From NCBI GenBank assembly GCA_020226215.1, contig CM035230.1:22673883-22737882 (forward strand): DNA of 64,000 bases. The letters run 5' to 3'. The translations under genes were made by a program, and so were the position numbers. The notes below the pieces were generated by a model. That model had not been told where the DNA came from and did no database searches. It saw only the letters and a list, made by a program, of their open reading frames with translations. Within the stretch, counting starts at the first letter, position 1; every line of letters begins with the position of its first letter. Positions 39,071 through 51,336 of this stretch are shown here, in pieces. The stretch comes from Sindora glabra. Lineage: Eukaryota > Streptophyta > Magnoliopsida > Fabales > Fabaceae.

Positions 39071-40327
39071 TAATAGTTAGGAAACAAAATTTCATCGTTA
39101 ACATATTTTAATTAAAAATAATAATTTATAAATTTAATATTTTTTTTTAAGAATTAAGGGTAATTTGAACGGACAATGCCTTTTTTTGATAAAGTGGGCC
39201 AAAGCCCAAAATAAAACAAAGCTCTATTCTCTACAAACATCAAGTGGAGTTTATAGAAATTGTGTTGAAGAGTTTTGATTCTTAAGTGGAGAATAATATT
39301 TTTTATGTTTATTATTTAATATAAAGAAGAAAATAAAATAAGACAAAAGGCCTAAATTTGTGCGGTTTGGAAGCTAAAATTTGGCCTATGGTGTAAGAAA
39401 GCTAAATTCAAGGGTGCTTGGTGGCTTGAAACCCATGGGTCAAATGGACTAATCTGTGAATATTTTACAAATCAAACTTAAAAAAATTAGATTCATTATA
39501 AAACAAGTTTAAATGAATTTTGCCCAACAAACCACAAGTCAAAAGAGATTAGTTTTAAATAGATTAGGAAAGTCTGTAAACCTAATGGGATAATTTGTTA
39601 ATTTTTTATATTTAATAATTTAAATAATATTTATATTTTAAAAAAGAAAGTAATTTATTAATTTTTTTACATTTTAACTTAATATAAAATATAATTAAAA
39701 TATTAAAAATTAAATAGGAAAAAATATAAATACTTAAAATAATTGGATATAATAAAATTAATAAATATAAAAACAAAAGTTATAACTATACAAACAAAAT
39801 AACAAATAATAAAAAATAAATTATAAATTAAAATTTTATTAAAAAATTAGGCCAGCCACGAGCTAGTCCAGTGAACTTGTGGATTGGATCGAGTCAGTCA
39901 AAACAAATTTATTTAAAATTGGATCTAAATGGATTAAGCTCATGCGAATTTTAGCCTCATTTAACCTAGCTCATTCATTAAACACTCTTAACCAAATCTA
40001 GCGTACTATGAAAGAAGTTGAAAAAATTTATATTATAAGTGTGGAGCATGCAAACTTGAAAGGGGAGAAGCAAATTTGGTCTTGGATAAAGTGCGAGAAA
40101 TTGGTGTCTTAATTTGGATGTTGTAGAACCCTATGTTTGTTTCCTAATACCGCTTAAAGAAGTCAAAGGCTTGCACAAGATTTTACCAAATTGTATAAAA
40201 AAATTTACCATTATATTTATTTAGATTCATATTAAATTTGGATATGCTAATCCTATTAATTTGGGCAATATAGTGCATATTTTCTATTGGATTTTTCTTT
40301 TTGCTCTCTTGATTGATTTTACATAAT
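39071..40327. other. Intergenic repeat-like DNA
   Basis: No coding sequence is recognised. Stretches at 39440-39600 and 39845-40010 carry repeated GGATTGGATCGAGTCAGTC / AACTTGTGGA words similar to sequence near 46.3 kb and 5.1-5.5 kb, so a dispersed non-coding repeat family is likely. Confidence 0.4.
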
Positions 40328-41450
40328 CACTACAAGAAAAAATAGTAATAAGAATGACATTTTTAGCGACAACAAAAATTTAGTCATCATTAAAAGTATC
40401 ATCGATGGCATAGTCGTTAGTAATGCCAAAAATAACATTTGAAGGGACTCCAAAAAAATGGTGGAAAAATAAATTTTTTTTAGTGATGACAATTATCATA
40501 GCTAAAAGGTTGAAAAAAATTGGGCAAGAAGATTAACTCTTTAGCAATAACATTGTCGTCGCTAAAAGCTAAAGAAAATTCGCCGAGAAATTAGGTGGGG
40601 CTTCAACTACGACATGTGTAATCGCTAAAAGTTGTACTTTTTATTGACGACAGAAAATGTTGCTAAAGGCCTGTCTAGGAAATTGGACTAGATTTTTAGC
40701 GACAACAATTGTCGTTAGTAAAAAATTTACTTTTCAGCGATGACTTTTGTCATCGCTGAAGGTCTAGTTCAATTTCCCAAACAAACCTTCAATGATGACA
40801 AAGTCATCGCTAAAGGGTGAAATATTTCATTGACGAATCTTCAACGACAATTGAGAATTTTATCATCGTTGAAGAGTTTGTCTATATATGCCACGACGCC
40901 TTTCAACTCTCATTTCACGTGGTTACAAAGGAGAAGTAGTGGACTTGAGGTAAGTTTATCTTATAAATTTCTTTTTAATTTAGTTTATTTATAATTTATA
41001 TATTTTTATGTGTATTAACTTTTTATATTTTTAATTTTAATTTATTAGTTATTGTTGTTATTCATTATTGTTTGTGAGGAGTATTCAGAGTATATTTGAT
41101 CAGTAGATTTTTATCATTGAGGTATGTGAATTAAATTTTATAATATTTTTATTTTAATATATAATTTGTGGGATGAATAGTTTATAATGAATTAATGGAG
41201 TTGATAATATATTTACTTTGATGTGAAACTCCATCTTGTTTAGTTTTATATGTTGTAAATATTAAATTTATTTACCTAAATTTGTCTTAGCATAAAATTT
41301 ATAAATTTTATTACTATTATATATCCTTTAAATTATAACTTTGTATTATACTATATATGTGTGGATTATTTAGTTAGATTAATGTAAGATAGAGTTGTTA
41401 TGACATTTTATCCATAAAATCTACAATTTATGATGCAATTTAAGAGATTT

Positions 41451-42055
41451 CAAAATTATTAATTTTGTAAAAATAATGTAACATAGGAAATTAGAATAAT
41501 TATGTAAACATAGTTTAGAAAATATGAGATTATAATAATATAATCTCTTTCTAAATTAAAATTAAAATCAAAACCTAACAATCCAAATTATATTATTTAT
41601 ACCACATAATAAGAAAAGGTCAATTAAACTTGAGCCCATGAGAAAATCATCCCCTTTTTAGATAAAATAAATTTATTATTTATTCTTAAAAGTAATAAAA
41701 TTTATAATTGACCTATTTTCAAAATCTATTTGTCAAAATTATTTTTTAAAATCCACAAAATTATTAGTTTTGTTGAAGTAATGTAACATAGGAAATTAGA
41801 ATAATTATGTAAACATATTTTAGAAAATAAGAAATTATAATAATATAATCTCTTTCTTAATTAAAATTAAAATCGAAACCTAACAATCCAAATTATATTA
41901 TTTACACCATATAATAAGAAAAAGTCAATTAAACTTGAGCTCACGTTAAAATTATCCCCTTTTTAGATAAAATAAATTAATTATTTATTCTTAAAAATAG
42001 TAAAATTTATAATTAATCTATTTTCAAAATCTATTTAGCAAAATTAATTTTTAAA
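41451..42055. repeat. 305-bp tandem direct repeat inside the CACTA element
   Basis: The unit at 41451-41755 is repeated at 41756-42055. Both contain ATGTAACATAGGAAATTAGA, CCTAACAATCCAAATTATAT and AAACTTGAGC blocks in the same order, with a few percent differences. It is an internal duplication of the element. Confidence 0.85.
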
Positions 42056-42140
42056 GCTAGACCCTAAACATAATCAAAATAAATAATATTTATTTACTTT
42101 TTGAATTATATTTTATTATTTTTAATGTCAATTTTGTAAT

Positions 42141-42198
42141 TAAGTGAATTATTTTTTAATTAAGTGAATTATTTTTTAATTAAGTGAATTATTTTTTT
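42141..42198. repeat. 20-bp unit repeated three times
   Basis: TAAGTGAATTATTTTTTAAT occurs three times head to tail, the third copy slightly shorter and altered at its end. This is replication slippage within the CACTA filler. Confidence 0.85.
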
Positions 42199-42536
42199 AC
42201 TTACAATTTCAACCTCCCTCTAATTTGATTTTTTCTTTGATTAAAAATTATTTTTTTAAAATAAGGAATATAATTTTTAATAATAATGAAATAATTTTTA
42301 ATTATTTTAAAAAATATATGTTATGTACATAATTCGAGTTAGCTAAAATTACAATAACATTACATTAATGAATAACTTGTGAAATTAATAGTAAATGTAT
42401 GGTAAAATATTTTTTAAACCCAATCTACTAATGGTACAATCTTCTAGATATTAATTTGGTGTTGTTTACTCTAAAGCTTCTTAAAATTTGCCAAATTTTT
42501 TTTTGAAAAAATAGAGCCAACGGTTGATTTAGGAAT

Positions 42537-42790
42537 AGCAACAATAGCAGCAACTAGCTTAGCAACAACAACTTGGAACTTATTTTACTGAGATCACTTT
42601 TATTCTTAGATAGCAGGGTATCATCCTACTGCTACCTTCATTTGCTGCTGCACTGCTTGGACCAAGTAGATTTGCCCCTGCACTTACTGCCCAACGACCT
42701 GGTCCTTCTCAGCTATCGCCATTATTTCATCGTCCTCGTCGCTAGGATGATGATGATGATGATGATAGTGCTGGCATAGATGAGAATGCA
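42537..42790 (+). pseudogene. C-terminal exon relic of a CACTA transposase
   Basis: One plus-strand frame gives a Gln-rich stretch (QQ, stop, QQLA, stop, QQQLGTYF), a Pro/Leu/Ala segment (LLPSFAAALLGPSRFAP), and an Asp-rich end (DDDDDDDSAGIDENA, stop at about 42790). This layout, a Gln-rich coiled coil, a proline-containing linker and an acidic tail, is what plant CACTA transposase (Ptta/En/Spm) C-termini show. At least three internal stops are present. The N-terminal DNA-binding exons are absent, having been replaced by A/T filler. Confidence 0.55.
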
Positions 42791-42823
42791 TAGACATATT
42801 TGCACTTCCCCTCCCTGTAGTGT

Positions 42824-42850
42824 GTGTGTGTATATATATATATATATGTA
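42824..42850. repeat. (GT)n(AT)n microsatellite
   Basis: Short GT and AT runs just after the acidic transposase tail. Confidence 0.85.
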
Positions 42851-43510
42851 CACATTTACATGGATTGTGTATATATAATTTATTTATATATATACACTTT
42901 TTATACAGTTGTTTTATGAGTATTCATTTTTTTTATGTTGGATCAAATCGTTATACATTATTATTAGTACTGTTGATGTATTGCAATTGTATAATTTACA
43001 TTAAATTAAAATTAATTTTAAAAAAGATAAATATAATTCAATTGAATTGAAATAAAAAATATTTTAGATTATGTTGTTAAATATAATATGTTATTTAAAT
43101 TACACTTAATTATAACTTTAATTTCAATTTAAATTTTAAAAAAAATTCAAAAAAACTTTCAGTGATGACAAAGTTGTCGTCAAAGGTTGTGGATTTTTAA
43201 TGACGATATTTATCATCGCTCAAAAGTATTTTTCATATTTTGTTATTTTTTAATTTGACTTATAGCGACAACAATAGTCATTGGTGAAATCAAAATTAAA
43301 AAAATTTTTAATTTTGAAAATATTTTCTACGATGAGTTTGTCATTGTTGAAGGGCATACTTTTTGTGATGACAAATTGTTGTTAGTGTTGGAGGTTTCAC
43401 CTACGAATCTATGCTGACAACATTTTCATTGACAACTTTTGTATTTAGGGATGACCAAACTTTCTACACCAACGATAATTATCGTCACTAATGGTTTTTT
43501 TTCTGTAGTG

Positions 43511-43884
43511 AATAATTGGTTATAATTATTGTATTAACTCTATTAAGAATTCCATTTGTTTTAATGAAGTGTTTTATATTGATTGTTTCCTAAAATTTTT
43601 AGAAACATATTACATCCATTATTTTATTAGTAAAAGTTTTTATTAGATTAAATTATGTGATTTTTACTTTTATATTAAGAGATTTTTCACATTAGAAATA
43701 GCTAGTCTCTTGATTTTTCTTTTCATATTAACTTTTGATGATTTATTTAATTGCACGTATGAAAAAAAATTGATCTGGGTGAATTATTTAATTTTCATTA
43801 TGGGTTGCTCAAATCTCATATTTTATATTGATTTATTTCCTAAAAAGCAATATTAGAGTTCGGATTCTGGTATATTTTCACTTA
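43511..43884. other. Flank between CACTA end and copia gag relic
   Basis: AT-rich. It may hold the remains of a copia 5' LTR and leader, but no LTR pair is visible. Confidence 0.35.
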
Positions 43885-44720
43885 AATAGACATAGAGGTT
43901 AATACAAGTAGAATGGTGTTCTTGAATTCCTGAATGATGAGAATTATACTCTTTGAAAGAGAAAGATAGAAGATTTGGTATATGTGAAAAATTATTATTT
44001 GCTTGAATTTGCTACTAAAAAATCTAAAAATAAATCAAATTTAGAATGGGATTAATCACATAAGTAAGTTTTTAAATATATCCCATAGTGGGTTGAAGAA
44101 AATATGTGAAATTATATTGAAGAGTAAACATATGCTCGTACATTGTAAATGAAAGTTGAAAAGTTATATGTCTAAAAGACCATGAATAATAAAATGTTAT
44201 TAATAAAGTAAATAATGAGTATAAAATATCAAAATGGCACTGCAATAACAAATTAATTGAGTAAGTATGAAAGGATTATGAATCAACTTTCTGCTATGGT
44301 ATCAAATTTGAAGATAAAGTTCAAGACTTAATACTTCTAGTTTCTTCACTAGACTCATGAGAAACATTCTGAACGTCTATATTTAACTCTATCCCAGATG
44401 AGATGATGATTATGGAAATTGTTAAAAATGGTGTTTTAAATGAAGAGATAACAAGATTTTTCATAATTAGATGTTACAATTGTAGAGTCTTGGGGAGAAG
44501 CAAAAGTTAAGGTATAAAGAATAGAGATCAAATAGAAGTAAATTTAGAAAAAATTTAAAAATGTTAAATGTCATTATTATGGCAAATGGAAATATATTAG
44601 AAAATATTGCTAGAAGTTGAAGAAGGATAATAAAAATAAAAATAACACAAGAAAGGGAGAAAAAGAAAGAAGATGAAAGTGACAAAGTTAGAATTAATAC
44701 AACTATAATCACTTTCTTTT
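43885..44720 (+). pseudogene. Ty1/copia gag fragment
   Basis: Plus-strand pieces match the copia gag order: NYTL-KRKIEDLVYVKNYYL near 43950, a TYARTL-MKVEKLYV block near 44130, IKYQNGTA near 44230, MNQLSAM near 44285, then IPDEMMIMEIVKNGVLNEEI near 44390-44450 and a zinc knuckle CHYYGKWKYIRKYC near 44570-44615 (CCHC type with Gly and His partly altered). Several frameshifts and stops, mostly TGG-to-TAG/TGA or CAA-to-TAA, break it. No protease or pol follows, so the element is truncated about 100 bp after the knuckle. Confidence 0.75.
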
Positions 44721-45763
44721 AATTTATGAAAATGATATCATCAACTTTTTTATCCTTTACCTTCAATAAAACTTTTTCTTTTATCCTTTGGGCTTTGTTT
44801 TTTGGTATATCTCCCCAATTTCTTCTGGTTAGCCTATAATCAAATCAAACTCAGCTTCTATTCATATATATATATATGTATGTATGTATGTATGGGTGTG
44901 TGTATAAAAATTTTATATATTTATTATAAATATTATATGGATTTGCACTAGATCAGATAAGCAAAAGGATTTGTACAAAATACACCAAACATCTCTACAG
45001 GGATCAAAAACAAAATATTAAATAGAGACAATATAATAAATATAAATATTTGAAATAAATTTTATATTTTTTACTAAAATTTCAAACAAAAAATATTTTA
45101 AATAAAGTAAAATCATATTTTATATAATTTATAGTAAATAAAAAATTTAAAATAAAAATAAAATGAAATTATTTATTTTTAAAATAAAATGAGTTTTAGA
45201 AAAATGTCCAGCTAACGGAATCCATGATGTTTGTCTCTCTGACATCCCTTTGCTTATAAGAAATAAAATTGTTGGGAGCATGGGATATACTACGCTATGG
45301 GATGAAAAAAAATTTTCAATTGAGAACCACAATTTCACATAACTATGCTAGTGACTTGTGCAATTTACATTATTAAATTAGTCAAAAAAAATTTATACGC
45401 ATCTCATATGTTATATTAAATCATTTAAAATAATTTTTAAAATACTAATTCCAACTTCCTTGTAGTAGTTAATTTTTTAAAAATTAATTTATTGATAAAT
45501 GTGTCAAATAATAAATGACTTTATATAATAATTTCACTTTGTATACCAATTTTTCGTATTAGAAATCCAATGTAATGTAAGTAATGACCCAACCAACCTT
45601 AAGCAACCTTATTTATTCAATGCCGAATAACATGAAGTAATTAATGAAAAAACAAATAACATATATAAGTAAATTAACAAAAGAAATTGATAGTACAATA
45701 ATAATTTTTTTCTTGAATTTGTATTTTAAAATATAACAGAAAATAAATATTATTAAATTATAT
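44721..45763. other. Intergenic DNA
   Basis: AT-rich. It contains a TATG/GT microsatellite near 44865-44905. No gene is recognised. Confidence 0.5.
44865..44905. repeat. (TA)n(TATG)n microsatellite
   Basis: TA units are followed by four or five GTAT units and a short GT run. Confidence 0.85.
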
Positions 45764-46080
45764 TCCCACCGTTTCTATTTGTCTTTCGTTATTAACTAAT
45801 TTCACACATATTAAGAAAGTAGTATAATTTATTTATTATTAGTAAACTTTACAAGATTACTCTTTATAAACAAAATTAAAAATAGTTGAAAATAGAGAGA
45901 GAAATGTAAAGGAATAAATCCAAGTAAGTTAATAGTGTAAAATAAAAAAAATATTTATTAATAAAAAGAAGGGTAAATTTAAAAAAGGAACATTTAATAC
46001 TTCATTGGAATTATAAAGTAACAGATAAAAAGGAATAAAAAAATTCTTTAAAATACGATAGATAAAAAGAAATGGAGGAA
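45764..46080. mobile_element. Stowaway-like MITE, copy C (best preserved)
   Basis: The left end TTCCCACCGTTTCTATTTGT and the reverse complement of the right end TTCCTCCATTTCTTTTTATC form imperfect inverted repeats. The length is about 317 bp. Internal blocks match copies at 3022 and 9471. This copy defines the family's full length here. Confidence 0.65.
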
Positions 46081-47539
46081 TTAATTTAATACAAAAAATT
46101 TTAAGTACAATTTAATAATCACAAATAAAAAGTATAAGAAAAAAAGATTTTGAATAAAATGAAACCCATTAAATTAAAGAAAAAGATGAAAATGAATAGA
46201 CCAGAAATGAACACATTAGTATATGAACAAATGTAAATATCTTAGGTAACAAAATCTCTAAGGTCCGTTATGGGCCAATTTGCATTACTCATAAAAAAAT
46301 GATCAAATTTTGACAGATTTAGGTTCACATAATTTGTAGACTAGTTCATATTATTTGTGAAAAAATCAATTTTAAATTGTCCAAATTTATAGATCAATTC
46401 ACAAATTTGAATCTATCTAACATATTTACACCAAGATTGCTAAATTGTTTTTAAAATAAAATTATTTTAAAATTTTTATTTTTAAATTTTTATAAAAATA
46501 TAATTATAAATTATTTTTTAAATTTAAATTTTAATGTTATGATAATATATAAATTATTTTTAATTAATTATAGGATAAATTTTATTTTTAAAATTTCTCA
46601 TTTTAGAATTGAAAAACTTCTAACTTTCATTTTAGTGTTTTCAACACTTTTTAAATGTGAAATAAAATTTTATTACTCAAATTTTGTTTTAGAATTATGA
46701 TTCTAGTTTAAGATAATAAATTTTATCAAAAATATTTTAAAGGAAAAATTGAGACAGTTATTAACATTAAATTTGATTTACTATCAATATTTTATTTTCT
46801 ATACCATCAATAAATAAGAGGATGATATATTATTAAAAAATTAATAATTTTTAAAATTTAAATTTAATTCACAATTAATATAAATCAATTTTATACTATC
46901 ATCCTATTTTATATTGTTACATCAATAAAAATTATTAAAATATTCTATAACTGGTAAAATTATCAATTTCCTAATTTAGTGATAGCATAACACTGATAAT
47001 AAATCAAATCTAAATTGTAATTTTTTTAATAAATTGTAATAATATTTTAATATTTTTTATTGATGTGATAAATATATAAATGGATGATAATGAAAAATTG
47101 ATTTACACTAATGTTTGAATCCTATTAAATATTTGAATGTAATTAATATATGTGATTAGTATTTTTTTCCCAAGAAATTTTCTTTGAAATTGAAAAGATG
47201 AGTAATTGAATTAGACAATTGGAAAAGAATTAAGATTCCATTCATAAAAGAAAAAGCCAATTACTTCGTAAATAGTTTCCCATGAAACATCCATAGATGT
47301 TTCTTTATACTTTCTTGTAGAACTTTGTAAAATTTTCAAGCAGAAAATAAATTTGAAATGAAAAGCATAATATAGCAGAAATAAATTTTTTGGGGGTGAT
47401 AATAGAAATAAATCTGAACAATATCAAAATAGACTCCATACCTTTAGCAATCCAATCCAATGATACCAAAATATTCAGCCAGCATATTTTCATTACTCCC
47501 TCCTTCAGCACAGGGGCTTGCTTTTAAGTCTTACCGTGG
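46081..47539. other. Intergenic DNA
   Basis: AT-rich up to 47160, then somewhat richer in G/C until the gypsy insertion. A 68-codon minus-strand frame (47305-47511) has no recognised domain. Confidence 0.45.
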
Positions 47540-48352
47540 TGTTTATGGTGAATTTTTGTTTCGATATGAAATCGGAAATACACTTGAGTCAAAGAACAAT
47601 CTGGGACTTGAATCATGTCCTTAAAAGGATCTTAGTTTGATAGGTCTATGTGTCAATCAAATTAAGAACAAACAGTAAAAAGAATGTAAAGAAAAGAACA
47701 AATAAATGCAAGAAATAAATCAACTCGAAAATAAATTAGAACTGAAATAGAAAATGATGGAATTACATACTCAGTTTTCTCTATTTGCCGATTGCCGTGA
47801 TAGTAGGTGTGTTAGGCATGTGAGAGATTTGTGAGCAAATGAAAATCCAACCCCCTACATTATTCAAAAGTCTTATTTTACATATTTCTAATGCTAACAC
47901 CTAATTCCTAAGAATCTGACAAGTGTACATTACAAAAAATTGCTAAGAAATGCTGAAAATTGCTTCTAATAATTGTCACCAATTTTTGAAATCAAATTGA
48001 AAACTACCAAACTTCAATATCTTCAACAATCTTCAATTAGCTCTCAAAATCAAGGCATTCCTTGGTTTTTGAAATCAAATCGAAACCATTCTAATGATTG
48101 AACTTCAATCTACATACCTTTCTTTTCAAATTGAAATAAACATCATTTTTCGAAATCATATCGATTACCCCAATAATCCTCTTTGAGACTCTTTCGAATT
48201 ATTTGATTTATTTGTTGTACAACTCGAATTATCACACTTAGACTACTTTTTTGAATTGAATTCGAAATATCAACTCCAGCCTTAACTCTTCAAAATCTCC
48301 TAATTTTTGAATCAAAATCAAAAATAGGACTTAGCAAAATTTAACACCAACA
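47540..48352 (-). repeat. 3' LTR of the gypsy element (813 bp)
   Basis: This is a direct repeat of 61489-62287. It has a 10-base insertion (relative to the other LTR) near 47809. The sequence at 47872-47890 that corresponds to the TATA candidate of the 5' LTR has one altered base. Confidence 0.93.
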
Positions 48353-48372
48353 GATGCCCCCCAAAATATTTG
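48353..48372 (-). promoter_or_regulatory. Polypurine tract of the gypsy element
   Basis: Read on the minus strand, AAATATTTTGGGGGGCATC sits immediately before the 3' LTR start (TGTTGGTG). It is the expected site for plus-strand DNA priming. Confidence 0.8.
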
Positions 48373-51336
48373 TCTTTTATGTGTAACGAAAAAATAAATA
48401 TTTTAAATTCCAAAAATGGAGGAAAAAGATAAATGGCAATAACTTTAACTACCACAATCCGTATAATAGTCATGTTTTCAGAGGACAGACCCACCATGAT
48501 TAGTAATAAAAATCGCTTATTCCCAATGGACTCCTTTTATCTAAAATAATCTTAGCCATCCATTCCATTAAGATAAGGTAAAAGGGAAAAAAAATATCAA
48601 AATGACCATTTTACATTTTATCTTTTACAGTCTTCTTCGCCGTTTTGCCTCCTTTAATCTTCCTCACTTTGCCTTAAAAACCTTGTTACTTCTTGGTTAA
48701 GTCTTTTCTACCTTCATCCTATAACCTAAAAAATGGCTCAAAAGGAAAAGATTTCTTCATTTTCTAGCTCTTTACCCAATGCTATCAAGGCCGCTAGCTT
48801 TATATCCAAAGATCACATCGATTATGTGCCTGGACTAGAAAACCAGGAAGAAAAATTACCTATTTGGAGGTCTTAGGTATTGACTCCTTTTTCTATAAAT
48901 GATAAAACTTTTGCCTTTCTTAGTCTATATTCACCACTTACTGAGGTTAAGATGAAAAATAATTTCTTTCCTTCACTTAGCTAAGAAAATATTTTAGCTT
49001 CTTGCTCATTATTAGAACTGATTTTATTGAAAACCTAAAATCAACCTTTAGAACAAATCCTCCTACAAATCATTCTTCTTATTCTTATTAGTTGACTAGG
49101 ATGCAAACCCATAAAAGAGATGCTTGGAAAGCTTTAGGGATTTATGATTTTATCTAGTTAGGTCGTTGTAATCTCGATTACAATTTCCTAATGGTAGCTA
49201 GCTCTTTCTTTTTCTCGAACAGAGTCAGCAATTCTTTTCATGTTCCCTATGGTATGATCACTCCAACTTTTTTCGATTTAGCTGCTATTGCTGGTCTTAA
49301 ACCCACTAGAGTGACTTTGCATCCTGATGTTAAGCCTTTGAACAACCAGATTCTCCCAAATTTTTTTAAATGTACTTGACCTAGTTTATTACTAATAACC
49401 ATTCCAACAGCGAAGAAGTTTCAGATAACAAACATGTTGCCTTTCTTTTACTTTGGCTATGCTCTTATGTCTTTTGTTTGAAAAGCAACCAGGTTTTTAA
49501 ATCCTTTCTTCATTCAGCCTAGCTCCTCCATGAAGGAATAACATTAATCTAAGTAAATTGATTATGGGCTATTTTATGAGGCTATGAATGATGCTATTAT
49601 TGTTTTAAGATCAAATCAGCCTCGTCATAATCTTGGAGGGCCCTTATGGTTGCTGCAACTCTGGCTTAATATTATTTTCGAAGATAAGCAAAGCATAAAA
49701 GCCCCTGATGATGTTTCAAAAACCATTGAAGGTGTAAGACTTAGCCATTTGACTATCACTTCTTCAAAATTCCATAATTTAGAACAATTTCAATATTACT
49801 TTTCTTTATTTCATTCCCTCAAAGTCCATTCTCCATCTCTTTCTCCTTTTTCAAGGACTCGAGGTCCAAAGTGGTTGACCCGTTTTATTATCTTTGAAAT
49901 CCTTGAGATCCAAGCTAAAAACAATGAAATCTGGATGAAATTTTTGACTTGTGATATTCTATCTACCCACATTTCTGGGTCAAAAATGAGAATTTACTCT
50001 TATCAGCCTAATCTAGTGGCAAGACAATTCAGCCTTAGTCAAAACATTCCAACTACAATGTATAAGGATTCTTCTAAAGTTATGTTCAAATCATCAGTTG
50101 TTAATTTACCTGATCTCCTAGCTCTCATAGAACATTATGGGAAGAAGAAACTAAAATTGATCCCTTTCAAGTTTGAATCTTCTTTTTACTGCACCTTTGA
50201 ATTCATAGAGTGTGGGATCATTACTATTCCCGCCTTCACAAACCTCTAACTACTTGCTTCAAAAGGATGATTGACCAACTCACTTCTAATCAATCTATGC
50301 AAAAAGGAGACCCTAGTCGAAGGACCAAAGGTATGCATATTCAAGAAATCTCTGCCTTTGAAAAGTATTTTCAAACTAGCTATGTACTAGGAGTTACAAG
50401 AAGAATAATTACTGATGCAGCACACACTTTAAAGGATAAAATAAATAAGATTGCTAAAAAACATATATTTGATTTATCGAATTGCCTTGAAATAAGGGAC
50501 CTTGAGACTGGATGTATAACCTATCGACCCATAAAAATTGACACAAGATCCAAATTTCAGAAATTTTATCCTTCATTTCCCCTTTTGTTAAATGCTCCTT
50601 TTGGACTAGCAAAACTTTTACCTTGTCCAAAATGGTTTAACCCAATTGATTTTTCTTTGGCAAACATATTATTTAAGCCAAAATCAAAGCAAATATCGAA
50701 AATGGAAAAGGTTGAAAAAATTAAATACAATGTTTCGAATTATCCTTTTGATCTACATCCACATCAAAGAACTTACCTGTTGGAAAAAGTGATTCCAGGT
50801 AATTTTTTCCTTCAAATTAGATTTACTTTATCTCCCCACTTGTTCTATCCAAATCTTTATTATAGTGGCTGAAAACACTAAAGTCTTCAAAGAACCTCAT
50901 GAAAGTGAAGACTGGGACGAAGAAGGTTCTAAGAAGAAAGGAAAAAGACTTGTTGTTTCCTCCAAGCTCCCAAAGCCCATAAAGAAAGTAAGCATATTCT
51001 TTTATGAATATTTTCTCAATATACAATAGCTTACCTTTCTTTCCTCTTTTTAGACTTCAAAGAAAATAGAACCAAAGGGATCTAATACTTCAGAATTTCC
51101 TATAGTGGCACATCAAACAGGCAAAAATATCCCTTCAAAGAAAATAAAGGTATATTGGTAAAACTTTATCTTATCCCTTTAATATTGGTTTACTGGGACT
51201 AAATTCATTTCTTTATTAGCTCGAAAAGAAATCTCCACCAAGATGAAGTGAAAGGAAAAGAGCTTCACAAAAATTAAATTCAAATCCAAAAGCATCAGAG
51301 GTATATCCTTACTTTTTTTTAACTATATATATATAT

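Larger units (their letters stand above)
40328..43510 (+). mobile_element. CACTA transposon with perfect ends and target duplication (3.18 kb)
   Basis: It starts CACTACAAGAAAAAATAG and ends, reverse-complemented, CACTACAGAAAAAAAACC, both canonical CACTA termini. The target duplication AAT is perfect (40325-40327 and 43511-43513). Sub-terminal regions (40360-40900 and 43150-43490) are packed with palindromic variants of GCGACGACAATTGTCGTCGC followed by TAAA, the expected transposase-binding arrays. Most of the interior is A/T-rich filler with a 305-bp direct repeat, and only the last transposase exon is readable. It is therefore a non-autonomous deletion derivative that needed a transposase supplied elsewhere. 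Confidence 0.9.

Noticed and set aside
42820..43050. 76-codon frame starting in a GT/AT microsatellite
   Set aside because: Low-complexity Cys/Ile/Tyr text produced by the microsatellite.
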